Assembly (NCBI GenBank): GCA_041493035.1
Contig: JBGPYB010000096.1
Location: 1 to 18,600, forward strand
Source: JBGPYB01 sp041493035
GTDB taxonomy: Bacteria > Acidobacteriota > Vicinamibacteria > Fen-336
Direction: 5' to 3'
DNA length: 18,600 bases
A program made the position numbers and the translations under genes. This document shows, in pieces, positions 1 to 7,356 of the stretch (position 1 is its first letter; the number at the start of each line of letters is the position of its first letter). The notes beneath the pieces are model-generated. The model saw only the letters and a program-made list of their open reading frames with translations. It made no database searches and was not told the DNA's origin.

Positions 1-899
1 AACCGCGGGGGCAAAAACGTAACCTCACACTGACCTTTCCCCAGTTCGACAGTCCTCGCTTTGTCTTTGCCGATCGCATCCGGTTGAAGCAGGTTCTCAT
101 CAACCTCCTTTCCAACGCGATCAAATACAATCGCGAGCAGGGGACGGTCGAAGTGGAGTGCACGCCGAAGACTTCCGGACGCATTCGCATCAGCGTCAAG
201 GACACCGGCGCCGGATTGCCCCCGGAGAAGGTGGCGCAGCTTTTCCAGTCTTTCAATCGCCTCGGGCAGGAGGGCAGCGCCGAGGAAGGGACCGGCATCG
301 GCCTCGTGGTAACCAAGCGGCTGGTCGAACTGATGGGGGGCGCGATCGGCGTGGAGAGCACCGTCGGGGTGGGAAGCGAGTTCTGGGTCGAGCTGATCTC
401 GGATGTTGCACCAGGACTTGCAGTGGACGGAGCCGAACCCACAACGGTTCCAGAACCGCAGGTGCCGGGCGTCCCGCGGCTGCGCACCCTGCTCTATGTG
501 GAGGACAACGCGGCCAACATGAGGCTGGTCGAGCAACTCATCGCGCGCCGCCCGGACCTGCGCCTGCTCAGCGCCCAGGACGGAAGTCTCGGCATAGCAC
601 TTGCGCGCGCCGCCCAGCCGGAAGTGATCCTGATGGACATCAACCTGCCGGGCATCAGCGGTATCGAAGCCCTCAAGATCCTGCGCGAAGACCCGGCAAC
701 GGCACACATCCCCGTCGTTGCCCTCAGTGCCAATGCGGTACCCCGCGACATCGCGAAGGGGCTGGAGGCAGGCTTCTTCCGGTACCTCACGAAGCCACTC
801 AGGGTCGATGCGTTCATGGACACGCTGGACCTGGCACTGGCGTTTGCAGAAAAGGGGCTTGGTCAGGGCAAGAGAAAGGGGGACGACGGTCATGGTTGA
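1..899 (+). CDS. Hybrid histidine kinase, C-terminal part (HATPase_c plus receiver), cut by window start
   Basis: The reading frame is open from base 3 with no stop before 897-899, so the true start lies upstream of the window. The visible part holds a histidine-kinase ATPase domain: N-box NLLSNAIKYN, G1 DTGAGL and G2 GTGIGL. A short linker leads to a receiver domain with the acidic pair in YVEDNAANM, phosphoacceptor Asp in ILMDINLPG and Lys in YLTKPL. This layout is typical of hybrid sensor kinases that phosphorylate their own receiver or a partner. The sensor, dimerisation and phospho-His regions are not in the window, so the signal is unknown. The last 8 bases overlap the next receiver gene, which implies translational coupling and a shared pathway. 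A TTG at 84 could be mistaken for a start, but the conserved kinase fold runs through it. Confidence 0.93.
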   Translation, partial: PRGQKRNLTLTFPQFDSPRFVFADRIRLKQVLINLLSNAIKYNREQGTVEVECTPKTSGRIRISVKDTGAGLPPEKVAQLFQSFNRLGQEGSAEEGTGIGLVVTKRLVELMGGAIGVESTVGVGSEFWVELISDVAPGLAVDGAEPTTVPEPQVPGVPRLRTLLYVEDNAANMRLVEQLIARRPDLRLLSAQDGSLGIALARAAQPEVILMDINLPGISGIEALKILREDPATAHIPVVALSANAVPRDIAKGLEAGFFRYLTKPLRVDAFMDTLDLALAFAEKGLGQGKRKGDDGHG

Positions 900-1335
900 T
901 TCATCCGACGTTCTGAGGGGCAAGGTGCTCATCGTCGACGATCAGCAAGCCAGTGTCCGTCTGCTGGAGCGCATGCTGCGGGGCGCCGGGTATGCTTCCG
1001 TCGCGTCTACGCTGGATCCACACCAGGTCTGCGAGCTCCACCAGAAGAACCGCTACGACCTGATCCTGCTCGATCTCCAGATGCCAGGCATGGATGGATT
1101 TCGGGTGCTGGAAGGCCTGAAGCAAGTCGAAAAGGACGGCTACCTTTCGGTCCTCGTCATGACCGCGCACCCCGGTAACAAGGAGCGCGCGCTGCAAGCC
1201 GGCGCGAAAGACTTCATCAGTAAACCGTTCAACATGTTCGAGGTGCTGACACGGGTCTACAACATGCTGGAGTTGCGCCTGTTGCACATGCAAGACAAGA
1301 AGAAGCGAAGCAAAGTGACGGCGCCTCTGCGCTAG
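892..1335 (+). CDS. Stand-alone response regulator receiver protein
   Basis: This 147-aa protein is a single receiver domain: acidic pair in VLIVDDQQ (about 16-17), phosphoacceptor Asp61 in ILLDLQMPG, Thr91 in VMTAHPG and Lys111 in ISKPF. A basic tail (KKKRSK) follows the domain and there is no DNA-binding output domain, so it probably works as a phosphorelay intermediate or by protein contact. I chose the ATG at 892 because a GGGGGA ribosome-binding site precedes it and it overlaps the upstream kinase stop by 8 bases. The longer frame upstream is a shadow of the kinase gene. It ends 6 bases before the end of the convergent EEP gene. It may link the truncated kinase to the later sigma-54 regulator, but that is inference. 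Confidence 0.9.
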   Translation: MVDSSDVLRGKVLIVDDQQASVRLLERMLRGAGYASVASTLDPHQVCELHQKNRYDLILLDLQMPGMDGFRVLEGLKQVEKDGYLSVLVMTAHPGNKERALQAGAKDFISKPFNMFEVLTRVYNMLELRLLHMQDKKKRSKVTAPLR

Positions 1336-1341
1336 ACGCCG

Positions 1342-2085
1342 TCAGGCGATCTCGAAGTCGGCGACCACGGGAAGGTGGTCGCTGGCCACCCGCGACAGGC
1401 GCAGCCGGCTGCGCCGAGCCGCTAGAAGCTTGAGCGGTCCGCGGTAGTAGATCCTGTCGAGGGGAGCCCTGGGAAAGAACGCCGGATAGGTGGCAAGAGG
1501 GCGTTCGCGGCCCATGGAGCGGTCCGTGGCGGAGCGGAACTTCAGCCATTTGGTGAACAGCGGCAAGAGCCGCGAGCGCCAGTCGTTGAAGTCGCCGCCC
1601 ACGATACAGGCTACGTCGGGGGCCAGGGAGGCCAACTCCTTGGACCGCGCGAGAAGCGCCACTTGCCGGTCGCGCTGCCGCGTCGAGAGGCCCAGGTGCA
1701 GGTTGAAGACCTCGAGTCGCCGGCCGCTCGCGGGGCCTTCGAGGACGATGGCCGTGTGCTGGCAACCGCGGCGCTTCCACCTGCCGATGGTCAGGTCGAT
1801 GTTGCGCTCCCGAAGGATCGGATGCCGGCTCAAGGTGGCGTTGCCGTAGCGACCCTTGCGGAGAGCCACGTTGTGCCCGACGGCCATGTGATCGTACCCG
1901 AGAGCGGTCGCCAGCTCCCGTGCGAGATCCAGCTCACGGGACCGCGGCACGCCGTCGTCCACCTCTTGCAAGAGGACGATGTCCGCGTCGTGGCTCTCGA
2001 GGATGCGGACGATTCGCTCGGGACGGAAGCGGCGGTCGACACCGATCGCGCGGTGGATGTTGTAAGTCAATATTCGGAAGCGCAT
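1342..2085 (-). CDS. Endonuclease/exonuclease/phosphatase (EEP) family protein
   Basis: This 247-aa protein has the DNase I/exonuclease III-like (EEP) fold. Metal and catalytic signatures appear in family order: Asn9 in TYNIH, Glu41 in LLQEVDDG, His130 in FNLHLG, Asp165/Asn167 in GGDFNDW, and Asp236/His237 in SDHLPV. Family members hydrolyse phosphodiester bonds in nucleic acids, inositol phosphates or sphingomyelin; the substrate here cannot be told. I chose the ATG at 2085 rather than one 18 codons upstream because GAGGG sits 5-6 bases before it and homology begins with MRFRILTYN. No signal peptide is visible, so it is probably cytoplasmic. It starts 7 bases after the phospholipase D-like frame ends, so the two are very likely one leftward operon. 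Confidence 0.9.
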   Translation of the reverse strand: MRFRILTYNIHRAIGVDRRFRPERIVRILESHDADIVLLQEVDDGVPRSRELDLARELATALGYDHMAVGHNVALRKGRYGNATLSRHPILRERNIDLTIGRWKRRGCQHTAIVLEGPASGRRLEVFNLHLGLSTRQRDRQVALLARSKELASLAPDVACIVGGDFNDWRSRLLPLFTKWLKFRSATDRSMGRERPLATYPAFFPRAPLDRIYYRGPLKLLAARRSRLRLSRVASDHLPVVADFEIA

Positions 2086-2092
2086 CAATCCC

Positions 2093-3574
2093 TCACACGG
2101 GCGGTCGAGGCGTCGACGCCGCCCTTCGCCGCGCGGCACGAGCGAGTAAGGCTAGTCCCAGCCACAGGCTGAACGCGGCCAGGGGCCAGGCCAGCAAGCG
2201 CGGCCACACGAACCCGACGGCGGCCAGAGTGGCGAGCGTGAGCCCGCCCTCGGCCATGAGCCAGCGCTCCGCGGGGCCGTGGATCCGCCTCGCGGCCAGC
2301 ACGGACCCGAGGGCGTTGCCGATGCGCAGAGCGCCGGCCGCGGCACGCGTGGCACTCCCTCCTGCGCCCCGCACCCGGGCCACGCGCACGTCCCCTGCGG
2401 CGCGCACCCGAGCCCACCCGCGCAGGACGATCTCGGTGGCGTTGCCGAGGTCATCCTGGAACATCTCTTCCATGCAGCGGCCGAAGGTCGCGCTCTCCAC
2501 CACCACGTCCAACTCCCGGTTACCCATTCAGCTCGCCAGGTTGAGGTTGGTGGAGCCTACCCGCGCCCAGCGCGCGTCAGCCACCGCGGTCTTGGCGTGG
2601 AGCATGGGGCCGTTCCACTCGAAGACACGGACGCCGGCCTCCAGCAGGGCGCGATACCCGGCGCGGGACACGGCTTGCATCATGGGGACGTCGCTGCCCG
2701 CACCGGGGACGAGTAGCCTCACGTCGACGCCGTCTTCAGCGGCGGCACGCAGAGCCTGCACGTAGGTGGACGTGCCCGCGAAGTACGCGTCGGTGAGCCA
2801 GAGCGTTCGGCGGGCCAGCGACGCCACCAGGGGGTCGAGACGGTAGAGCCCGGCGGTGCCGGGTGTCGAGGCCACGACGCGCACGTCCAGGTCGCCTTCC
2901 GAACGGAGGTCGGTGGCAACGTCTGCGGGGGCAAGGGGCGCGCCCGCGGCCGCCCAGGTGTCGGCGAAGGCGTGGGCTACCTCGGCCACAGCGGGGCCAC
3001 GAACCTCGACGCCGGTGTCGCGCCACGCGGCCAGGCCGCGCTCCGGGGCACCCTCCCACATCCGTCCCACGCAGAGGCCGGTGACGAACGCGACCTGACC
3101 GTCCACCACGAGGCACTTGCGGTGGTCGCGTCCGATCCACCCCAGCGGCTGGTCGAGCCGCGGCGGGTTGTAGCACCGGACGTCCACGCCCCCCTCGCGC
3201 AGGCGGCGCCAGAAGCCGGCCGAGGCCTTGCCCAGGGAGCCGAACCAGTCGTAGACCACCCGGACCGGCACGCCATCGCGCGCTTTTTCCAGGAACGCGG
3301 CGACGAAGCGCTGACCCACGTCGTCGTCGTGAAAGATGTAGTTCTCGAAGTGAACGGCGCGCCGCGCGGACCGGATGGCGGCCAGCCACGCGGGGTAGTT
3401 CTCCGCGGCGTCTCGCAGAAGCCGCACGGCGTTCCCACGCACCAGGGGCGCTCCCGCGGTCCGCGAGAAGAGCTGGTCACCGAGTCTGCGGATCGACTGG
3501 GAGTCGGGCGTTCTGTTACTCCTCCTCGAAACCACGCAATAGCAATGCCAGCCCCGCAGCACCGACCGTGGCAT
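2093..3574 (-). pseudogene. Phospholipase D/cardiolipin synthase-like gene interrupted by one in-frame TGA
   Basis: Two adjacent frames in the same phase form one PLD-superfamily protein. The first 348 codons carry both HKD motifs (His151-Lys153-Asp158; His326-Lys328-Asp333 followed by GSTNLN). Translation stops at TGA 2528-2530, then resumes in phase as MGNRELDVVVES, the normal continuation of this family. The expected residue at the stop is Trp, so TGG to TGA is a one-base change. The lost 144-residue tail has two hydrophobic stretches likely to anchor in the membrane. Family members make or cleave phospholipids such as cardiolipin. Both catalytic motifs survive in the truncated product, so partial activity is conceivable. 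The start is uncertain: ATG 3574 lies upstream of the predicted sigma-54 start site near 3524, while AGGAGG at 3521-3526 is followed only by ACG in frame. A sequencing error is an alternative. Confidence 0.85.
3535..3550 (-). promoter_or_regulatory. Sigma-54 promoter for the PLD/EEP operon
   Basis: Read leftward, the sequence is TGGCAT-tgcta-TTGCG. It matches the -24/-12 consensus TGGCAC-N5-TTGCW at all but two positions, with exact GG-N10-GC spacing. The predicted transcription start is near 3524, just at an AGGAGG sequence. It is divergent from a second sigma-54 site at 3569-3584. Confidence 0.72.
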
Positions 3575-3584
3575 ACCTCTTGCT
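3569..3584 (+). promoter_or_regulatory. Sigma-54 promoter toward the AI-2E transporter
   Basis: The sequence TGGCAT-acctc-TTGCT matches the sigma-54 consensus except for one position, with GG at 3570-3571 and GC at 3582-3583. The predicted start is near 3595, giving a leader of about 240 bases before the GTG at 3834. I see no convincing gene in that leader. Confidence 0.72.
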
Positions 3585-3722
3585 CAATCCGAGGCGAGCC
3601 ACCTTTGAAGAAGACAACGAAACGCGACACGGCACAAGTGGTCTCAGGACGGCGCCTCGCGTGGTCCTTGCGTGGCAGGACCTACGTGCCCGTGTCCGCG
3701 ACCGCGAGCACCGGTCTCGGCC

Positions 3723-3742
3723 GGCTCGATGAAGATCGAGCC
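3723..3742. repeat. Perfect inverted repeat with 8-base arms
   Basis: GGCTCGAT, loop GAAG, then ATCGAGCC. It lies about 200 bases upstream of the predicted PLD/EEP start site, within the distance range of enhancer sites for sigma-54 activators, and about 90 bases before the AI-2E start codon. It could be an activator-binding site or an RNA hairpin in the AI-2E leader. No T-run follows, so it is not an obvious terminator. Confidence 0.5.
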
Positions 3743-3833
3743 AACTCCATGACCGACGAGGGCGGTCCTCCACAAGCTGAAGGTATTGGGAAGGGCCCGC
3801 CCGGGTGAAACGGGGAAGACAGGCTAGGGGAGA

Positions 3834-4868
3834 GTGACTCTCCTGGGTCGCCGAATCCTCGTCGCCTTGGCCGTCGCGGCGATCGCGCTCGTGGCGTACC
3901 TGGCCTATCCCTTCGCCAGCGCTCTCCTCGTGGCCGCTGTGCTGGCGGCCACCCTGGCTCCGTGGTGCGAGCGCCTCGCCGCCCGGCTCAAGGGTCGACG
4001 GACACTTGCCGCCGCCCTGGTTACGACGGCCGTCACATTGCTGTTGGCCCTGCCCGTCGTCGGTTTGACGCTGACCTTCGCCCAGCAGAGTGTCGAAGCC
4101 GTCTCGCAGGTCCGGGCCACCCTGCAGAACAAAGGCGTGGCCGGCGTGGTCGACGATCTCCCCGCTCCGCTACGCGACGCGGCCCGCCAGGTGATCGCCA
4201 GGCTTCCGCGCCGCGAGAAACAGGTCGAGGAGCTGGCCGGGGACCAGACCGGAAGGATGGCCGGAGCCGTCGCCTATGTGCTGTTCGCGACCTGGAACAT
4301 CCTGCTGCAGACGGCCATGATGCTGGTGGCCTTCTACTTCCTGCTCCTCGATGGCCCGACGCTCGTCGAGTGGGCCACCGAGGTGGGACCCCTCAAAGAG
4401 GCCCAGATGCGGCAGCTTCTCTCCGACTTCCGGGACGTCTCGGTCGCCGCCCTCGTGTCGTCCGTCGTGGCGGCCGGCATCGAAGCCCTGGTGGCTCTCG
4501 TGGGCTACCTCCTGACTCGTACGCCGCAGGCGCTCGTCTTCACCGTCGTGACGTTCGTGGCAGCCTTCATCCCGATCGTCGGCGCAAGCGCCGTCGTCCT
4601 CTCGGCCTCGGCCCTCATGTTCGTCACGGGCCATTCCACCGCCGCGCTCTTCCTCGCGGGCTGGGTGGTCGTCGTGAGCATCGTCGATCATCTCGTGAAG
4701 CCGTACCTGATGAAGGGACACATGGAAGTCCACGGGGGTGTCGTCTTCTTCTCGCTGCTCGGCGGAGTCGCGACGTTCGGCCCCGCCGGCCTCCTGGCCG
4801 GACCCCTGATCGTCGCCTTCTTCCTCGCCGTGGTCAGGATGTGCCAGAAGGAGCTTCACGCGGGGTGA
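3834..4868 (+). CDS. AI-2E family transporter (PerM/YdiK-type membrane protein)
   Basis: This 344-aa polytopic membrane protein has hydrophobic segments at about 8-45, 57-80, 145-172, 203-228, 232-262, 268-285 and 302-335, with a long soluble stretch at about 85-140 between the second and third. This is the AI-2E exporter layout. Family signatures include FIPIVGA (245-251), the DHLVKPYLMKG stretch (285-295) and the glycine-rich GLLAGPL near 319-325. Members export autoinducer-2 or act as Na+/H+ antiporters; many are uncharacterised, so the substrate is open. The GTG start at 3834 follows AGGGGAG at good spacing. It probably belongs to the sigma-54-controlled gene set because of the promoter at 3569-3584. 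The next gene has its own sigma-54 site immediately after this one ends. Confidence 0.9.
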   Translation: MTLLGRRILVALAVAAIALVAYLAYPFASALLVAAVLAATLAPWCERLAARLKGRRTLAAALVTTAVTLLLALPVVGLTLTFAQQSVEAVSQVRATLQNKGVAGVVDDLPAPLRDAARQVIARLPRREKQVEELAGDQTGRMAGAVAYVLFATWNILLQTAMMLVAFYFLLLDGPTLVEWATEVGPLKEAQMRQLLSDFRDVSVAALVSSVVAAGIEALVALVGYLLTRTPQALVFTVVTFVAAFIPIVGASAVVLSASALMFVTGHSTAALFLAGWVVVVSIVDHLVKPYLMKGHMEVHGGVVFFSLLGGVATFGPAGLLAGPLIVAFFLAVVRMCQKELHAG

Positions 4869-4874
4869 CGATCC

Positions 4875-4890
4875 GGGCATGCGGGTTGCA
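4875..4890 (+). promoter_or_regulatory. Sigma-54 promoter for the PH-domain/small membrane protein operon
   Basis: The sequence GGGCAT-gcggg-TTGCA has exact GG-N10-GC spacing (4876-4877 and 4888-4889). It lies right after the AI-2E stop codon. The predicted start near 4901 leaves only about 7 bases before the GTG at 4908. Confidence 0.7.
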
Positions 4891-4907
4891 ACGGTCCAGA
4901 GAGAACC

Positions 4908-5348
4908 GTGGAACCCATCTCCCTCACCGTAGCAGTCGTGGCCGGCCTCGGTGTCCTTTCCTTGGCCGTCAACCTCGGCCGCAATCGCCCCTTCACGAAG
5001 GACGTCCCGGTCTTCCGCGCCTCTCGGTGGACCAAGGGCAACCGCATCTGGCCGACGCAAGTGGCCGTGTTTCCGAACCGCGTGGAGCGTTATACCCCGC
5101 GGCTCCTCGGGCACTTCGAGGAGGCAATCGGGATCAACCAGGTGGCCTCGGTCAGCGTCGACTCGGGCCTGCTCTTCGGTGATGTGATCATCGAGACGAC
5201 CGGGGGCTCGCAGCCCATCCGCTGCCACGGCCACAGGCGCAGCGACGCCGAGACGATCCGCCGCCAGATCACCGAGGCCCAGGCCAGGACTCCGAGGTTC
5301 CCTCCGGAACCCCAACCCACCCTTTCAAGCAGGAGAATCACGCAATGA
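4908..5348 (+). CDS. PH-like-domain protein with N-terminal membrane anchor
   Basis: This 146-aa protein has one N-terminal hydrophobic segment (about 5-23), then a compact beta-rich domain (about 40-128) with the pattern of bacterial PH-like proteins, including TKGNRIWPTQVAVF, VERYTPRLLG, ASVSVDSGLLFGDV and IETTGG. The C-terminus is rich in Pro, Arg and Ser and looks disordered. The biochemical role is unknown; such domains usually act in membrane-associated protein contacts. The start is GTG at 4908 with a weak purine-rich AGAGAGAA upstream; no ATG is available. Its stop overlaps the next start as ATGA, so the two are translationally coupled. I am confident it is a real gene and moderately confident of the fold. 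Confidence 0.8.
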   Translation: MEPISLTVAVVAGLGVLSLAVNLGRNRPFTKDVPVFRASRWTKGNRIWPTQVAVFPNRVERYTPRLLGHFEEAIGINQVASVSVDSGLLFGDVIIETTGGSQPIRCHGHRRSDAETIRRQITEAQARTPRFPPEPQPTLSSRRITQ

Positions 5349-5503
5349 CGGTCACGTTCACGAAGAATATCGGCATGCTCCTCTTGGGGATCTGGCTCGT
5401 CTTGTTTGGCCTCGCGGGCTATGTCCCCCTGGTCGCTTCCCTGGGCATACTCCTGAACTGCCTGGCCGTCGCGGCGGGCATTTTGATCCTGATAGGACGC
5501 TAG
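5345..5503 (+). CDS. Small 52-aa membrane protein
   Basis: It starts at ATG 5345 within an ATGA overlap with the PH-domain gene and ends at TAG 5501-5503. A good AGGAG lies upstream. The product has two hydrophobic helices (about 9-24 and 27-50) separated by a Gly/Pro turn (FGLAGYVP), and ends in ILILIGR. The pattern resembles small two-helix stress-associated proteins such as the DUF3096 type, but I cannot assign a family firmly. Coupling to the PH-domain gene and the shared sigma-54 promoter suggest a joint role at the inner membrane. Confidence 0.85.
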   Translation: MTVTFTKNIGMLLLGIWLVLFGLAGYVPLVASLGILLNCLAVAAGILILIGR

Positions 5504-5628
5504 AGGGTCGGGGGCGCTGCTGAGGTCGCGCCGAGGGGAAGAATCTACAAACTACCTTCTTCGAGGAGCCGGCTGCGTGAACTTCTGGCGAGAAGGGGCC
5601 ATTGGATAACAGTAGGGCAACGGAGCGC
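5504..5628. other. Gap between the small membrane protein and the receiver remnant
   Basis: I see no intact gene in these 125 bases. A weak inverted repeat GAAGAA/TTCTTC (5538-5543 and 5557-5562) flanks a 13-base A/C-rich loop. There is no clear sigma-54 or sigma-70 promoter for the downstream hybrid kinase. It may be degraded coding sequence from a lost kinase gene. Confidence 0.4.
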
Positions 5629-5772
5629 ATGGGACGCCTGTTCGCGGGGCAGCGGGCCTACGCAATTCGCCTGCGCGCGCTGCGGGCAGGATTCCAGCTA
5701 CACTTGGCCAAGCCTGTGCAGCCTTCCGAGCTGGTCACCGTTGTCGCCAGCCTTGCGGCCCGCCGCACATGA
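5629..5772 (+). pseudogene. Remnant of a receiver domain (3' end of a lost hybrid kinase)
   Basis: The frame from ATG 5629 to TGA 5770-5772 encodes 47 residues. The last 34 or so, LRALRAGFQLHLAKPVQPSE and on to VASLAARRT, closely match the end of receiver domains in hybrid kinases: the helix 4/LxAGF segment, the conserved Lys-Pro, then helix 5. The phosphoacceptor Asp and the first four beta-strands are missing, and the N-terminal part (GQRAYAIR) looks like a conserved AYAR segment with small deletions. The frame is closed by TGA at 5578 upstream. It overlaps the next kinase start as ATGA, so it may still be translated as a coupling leader. I read it as the fossil of a deleted or recombined sensor gene. 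Confidence 0.72.
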
Positions 5773-7331
5773 CGAGGGGCGAGCGCGACGTTCCCCTGCC
5801 CGAAAGCGATCAGGAGCTCCGAGAGTTCCTCGACGGCGCCCCGGTCGGATTGGAATGGGTGGATCCCGACGGGCGCATCCTCTGGGCGAACAAGGCTGAG
5901 TTGGAGCTCGTCGGGTACTCAGAGGCCGAGTACGTCGGCCAGCACATCGCCAAGTTTCTCGTCGAGCCGGAGGCCGCCGCCGAAATGCTCACCCGGCTCG
6001 CCACCGAGAAGCGCCTCGAATCCCATGAGACCCGCCTTCGAACCAAGACCGGGTCCGTCAAGCGAGTCCTGATCGACGGAAGCGGACTCGTTCGCAATGG
6101 CCATTTCGTCCACAGCCGCCTCATCACTCGCGACCTCACCGGCCTCGTGGAGGGGGAGCAGGCCGCGCGGCGTCGCGCGGAGGCGACCGGCCATCTCAAG
6201 GACGAGTTCCTGGCGCTGCTTTCCCACGAGCTCCGCACGCCACTCGGCGCAATACTGGTGTGGCTCGGCTTGTTGCGCCAGGGAGGTTTCGATCCCGCCG
6301 AGAGAGAGCGCGCCCTCGAGATCATCGAGCGCAGCGCTCGCTCGCTGGAGCGCATCATCGAGGACCTGCTCCACGCGTCGCGTATCGCCGCAGGCGGGCT
6401 CATGCTCCACCCGCAGCTCGTCGACGTACGGAGCGTGGTCCAGGTCGCTGTCGATGCCGCGGCGGGCGACGCGGCCTTGAAGGGTCTGTCCCTCACCTCA
6501 GAGCACGAGGAGATCCCTATCTGGGTGAGGGGGGATCCCGGCCGGCTGCAGCAGGCCCTGTCCAACCTCCTGTCGAACGCCATCAAGTTCACGCCGGTCG
6601 GAGGCCACGTCGAGGTCTCTGTCGGCGCCGCCAACCAACAGGCCCGGCTCCGCGTCACCGACAGCGGCGAGGGCATGACCGCGGAGTTCCTCCCACTCGC
6701 CTTCGAGCGGTTCCGGCAGGAGGACATCTCGAGCACCCGCGCCCACCACGGTCTCGGGCTGGGTCTTTACGTGGTTCGCCACGTCATCGGGCACCACGGC
6801 GGTTTCGTGAGCGCGGAAAGCCTGGGTCCGGGCCGGGGCAGCACGTTCACGGTGCTGCTTCCGCTGGCGGCAGACCACGAGAGGGAGGCGAGCCCATCGA
6901 GTGCGGGCGAAGGAAGCCAGGATCGGGACCGGTTGCCGGATGGCCTCACGGTTCTGCTCGTCGACGACGAGGAGGACGCACGCGACGCCCTGAGACTGAT
7001 CCTTCAACAGAACGGGATGATCGTGACGACCGCGGCTTCCGCGCGGGAGGCGTTCGATGTCCTCGAACGCCTGCAACCCGACATCCTTCTGAGCGACGTC
7101 GCGATGCCCGGAGAAGACGGCCTCTCTCTCATTCGTCGCGTGCGCCTTCTGCCGCCAAGCGCCGGTGGTCTCATCCCGGCGGCATCCCTCTCGGCCTACG
7201 CCGGGGCCATAGACCGCCGGAACGCGCTCCTCGCCGGGTTCCAGCACCACATCACGAAGCCGGTGGATCCCGCCCATCTACTCGCCGTCATCGCGAAGAT
7301 AGCTCGAAAGAACGCGGGCCGAACCGCTTGA
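5769..7331 (+). CDS. PAS hybrid histidine kinase with C-terminal receiver
   Basis: This 520-aa protein has a PAS sensor domain (about 17-125; LEWVDPDGRILWANKA), a dimerisation/phospho-acceptor domain with His153 in LLSHELRTPLG, an ATPase domain (about 250-370; N-box ALSNLLSNAIKFT, G1 DSGEGM, G2 GLGLGL) and a receiver (about 393-515) with Asp443 in LLSDVAMPG and Lys497 in HITKPVDP. No transmembrane segment is present, so it senses a cytoplasmic cue such as redox state, light or a ligand bound to PAS. It lies one small gene upstream of the sigma-54 response regulator and is its most likely kinase. There is no clear ribosome-binding site; the ATG sits in an ATGA overlap with the receiver remnant, so coupling or an internal start is possible. 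Confidence 0.93.
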   Translation: MTRGERDVPLPESDQELREFLDGAPVGLEWVDPDGRILWANKAELELVGYSEAEYVGQHIAKFLVEPEAAAEMLTRLATEKRLESHETRLRTKTGSVKRVLIDGSGLVRNGHFVHSRLITRDLTGLVEGEQAARRRAEATGHLKDEFLALLSHELRTPLGAILVWLGLLRQGGFDPAERERALEIIERSARSLERIIEDLLHASRIAAGGLMLHPQLVDVRSVVQVAVDAAAGDAALKGLSLTSEHEEIPIWVRGDPGRLQQALSNLLSNAIKFTPVGGHVEVSVGAANQQARLRVTDSGEGMTAEFLPLAFERFRQEDISSTRAHHGLGLGLYVVRHVIGHHGGFVSAESLGPGRGSTFTVLLPLAADHEREASPSSAGEGSQDRDRLPDGLTVLLVDDEEDARDALRLILQQNGMIVTTAASAREAFDVLERLQPDILLSDVAMPGEDGLSLIRRVRLLPPSAGGLIPAASLSAYAGAIDRRNALLAGFQHHITKPVDPAHLLAVIAKIARKNAGRTA

Positions 7332-7356
7332 CCCGCGCCTCGATGCTCCGCCCGTC

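Noticed and set aside
832..848. A TGGCAC...TTGCA pair inside the first hybrid kinase gene, upstream of the receiver gene
   Set aside because: The spacing between GG and GC is 11, not the strict 10 that sigma-54 requires, and it lies inside conserved receiver coding sequence.
2093..3574. TGA read as an amino acid (selenocysteine or altered code) in the PLD gene
   Set aside because: No selenocysteine-type hairpin was evident after the TGA, the expected residue is Trp, and other genes use TGG for Trp and TGA as a normal stop.
3516..3773. Leftward 85-codon frame upstream of the PLD gene
   Set aside because: It is Arg/Ser-rich with no recognisable motif and overlaps both sigma-54 promoters.
3605..3808. 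Possible 67-codon rightward gene in the AI-2E leader, from TTG 3605
   Set aside because: The product is basic and low-complexity without a recognisable family, the start lacks a well-placed ribosome-binding site, and the frame extends far upstream as a shadow of the PLD gene.
5700..5730. A weak sigma-54-like match (TGGCCA-N5-GTGCA) upstream of the PAS hybrid kinase
   Set aside because: Spacing is right but the -12 box lacks TTGC and the sequence encodes the conserved Lys-Pro region of the receiver remnant.
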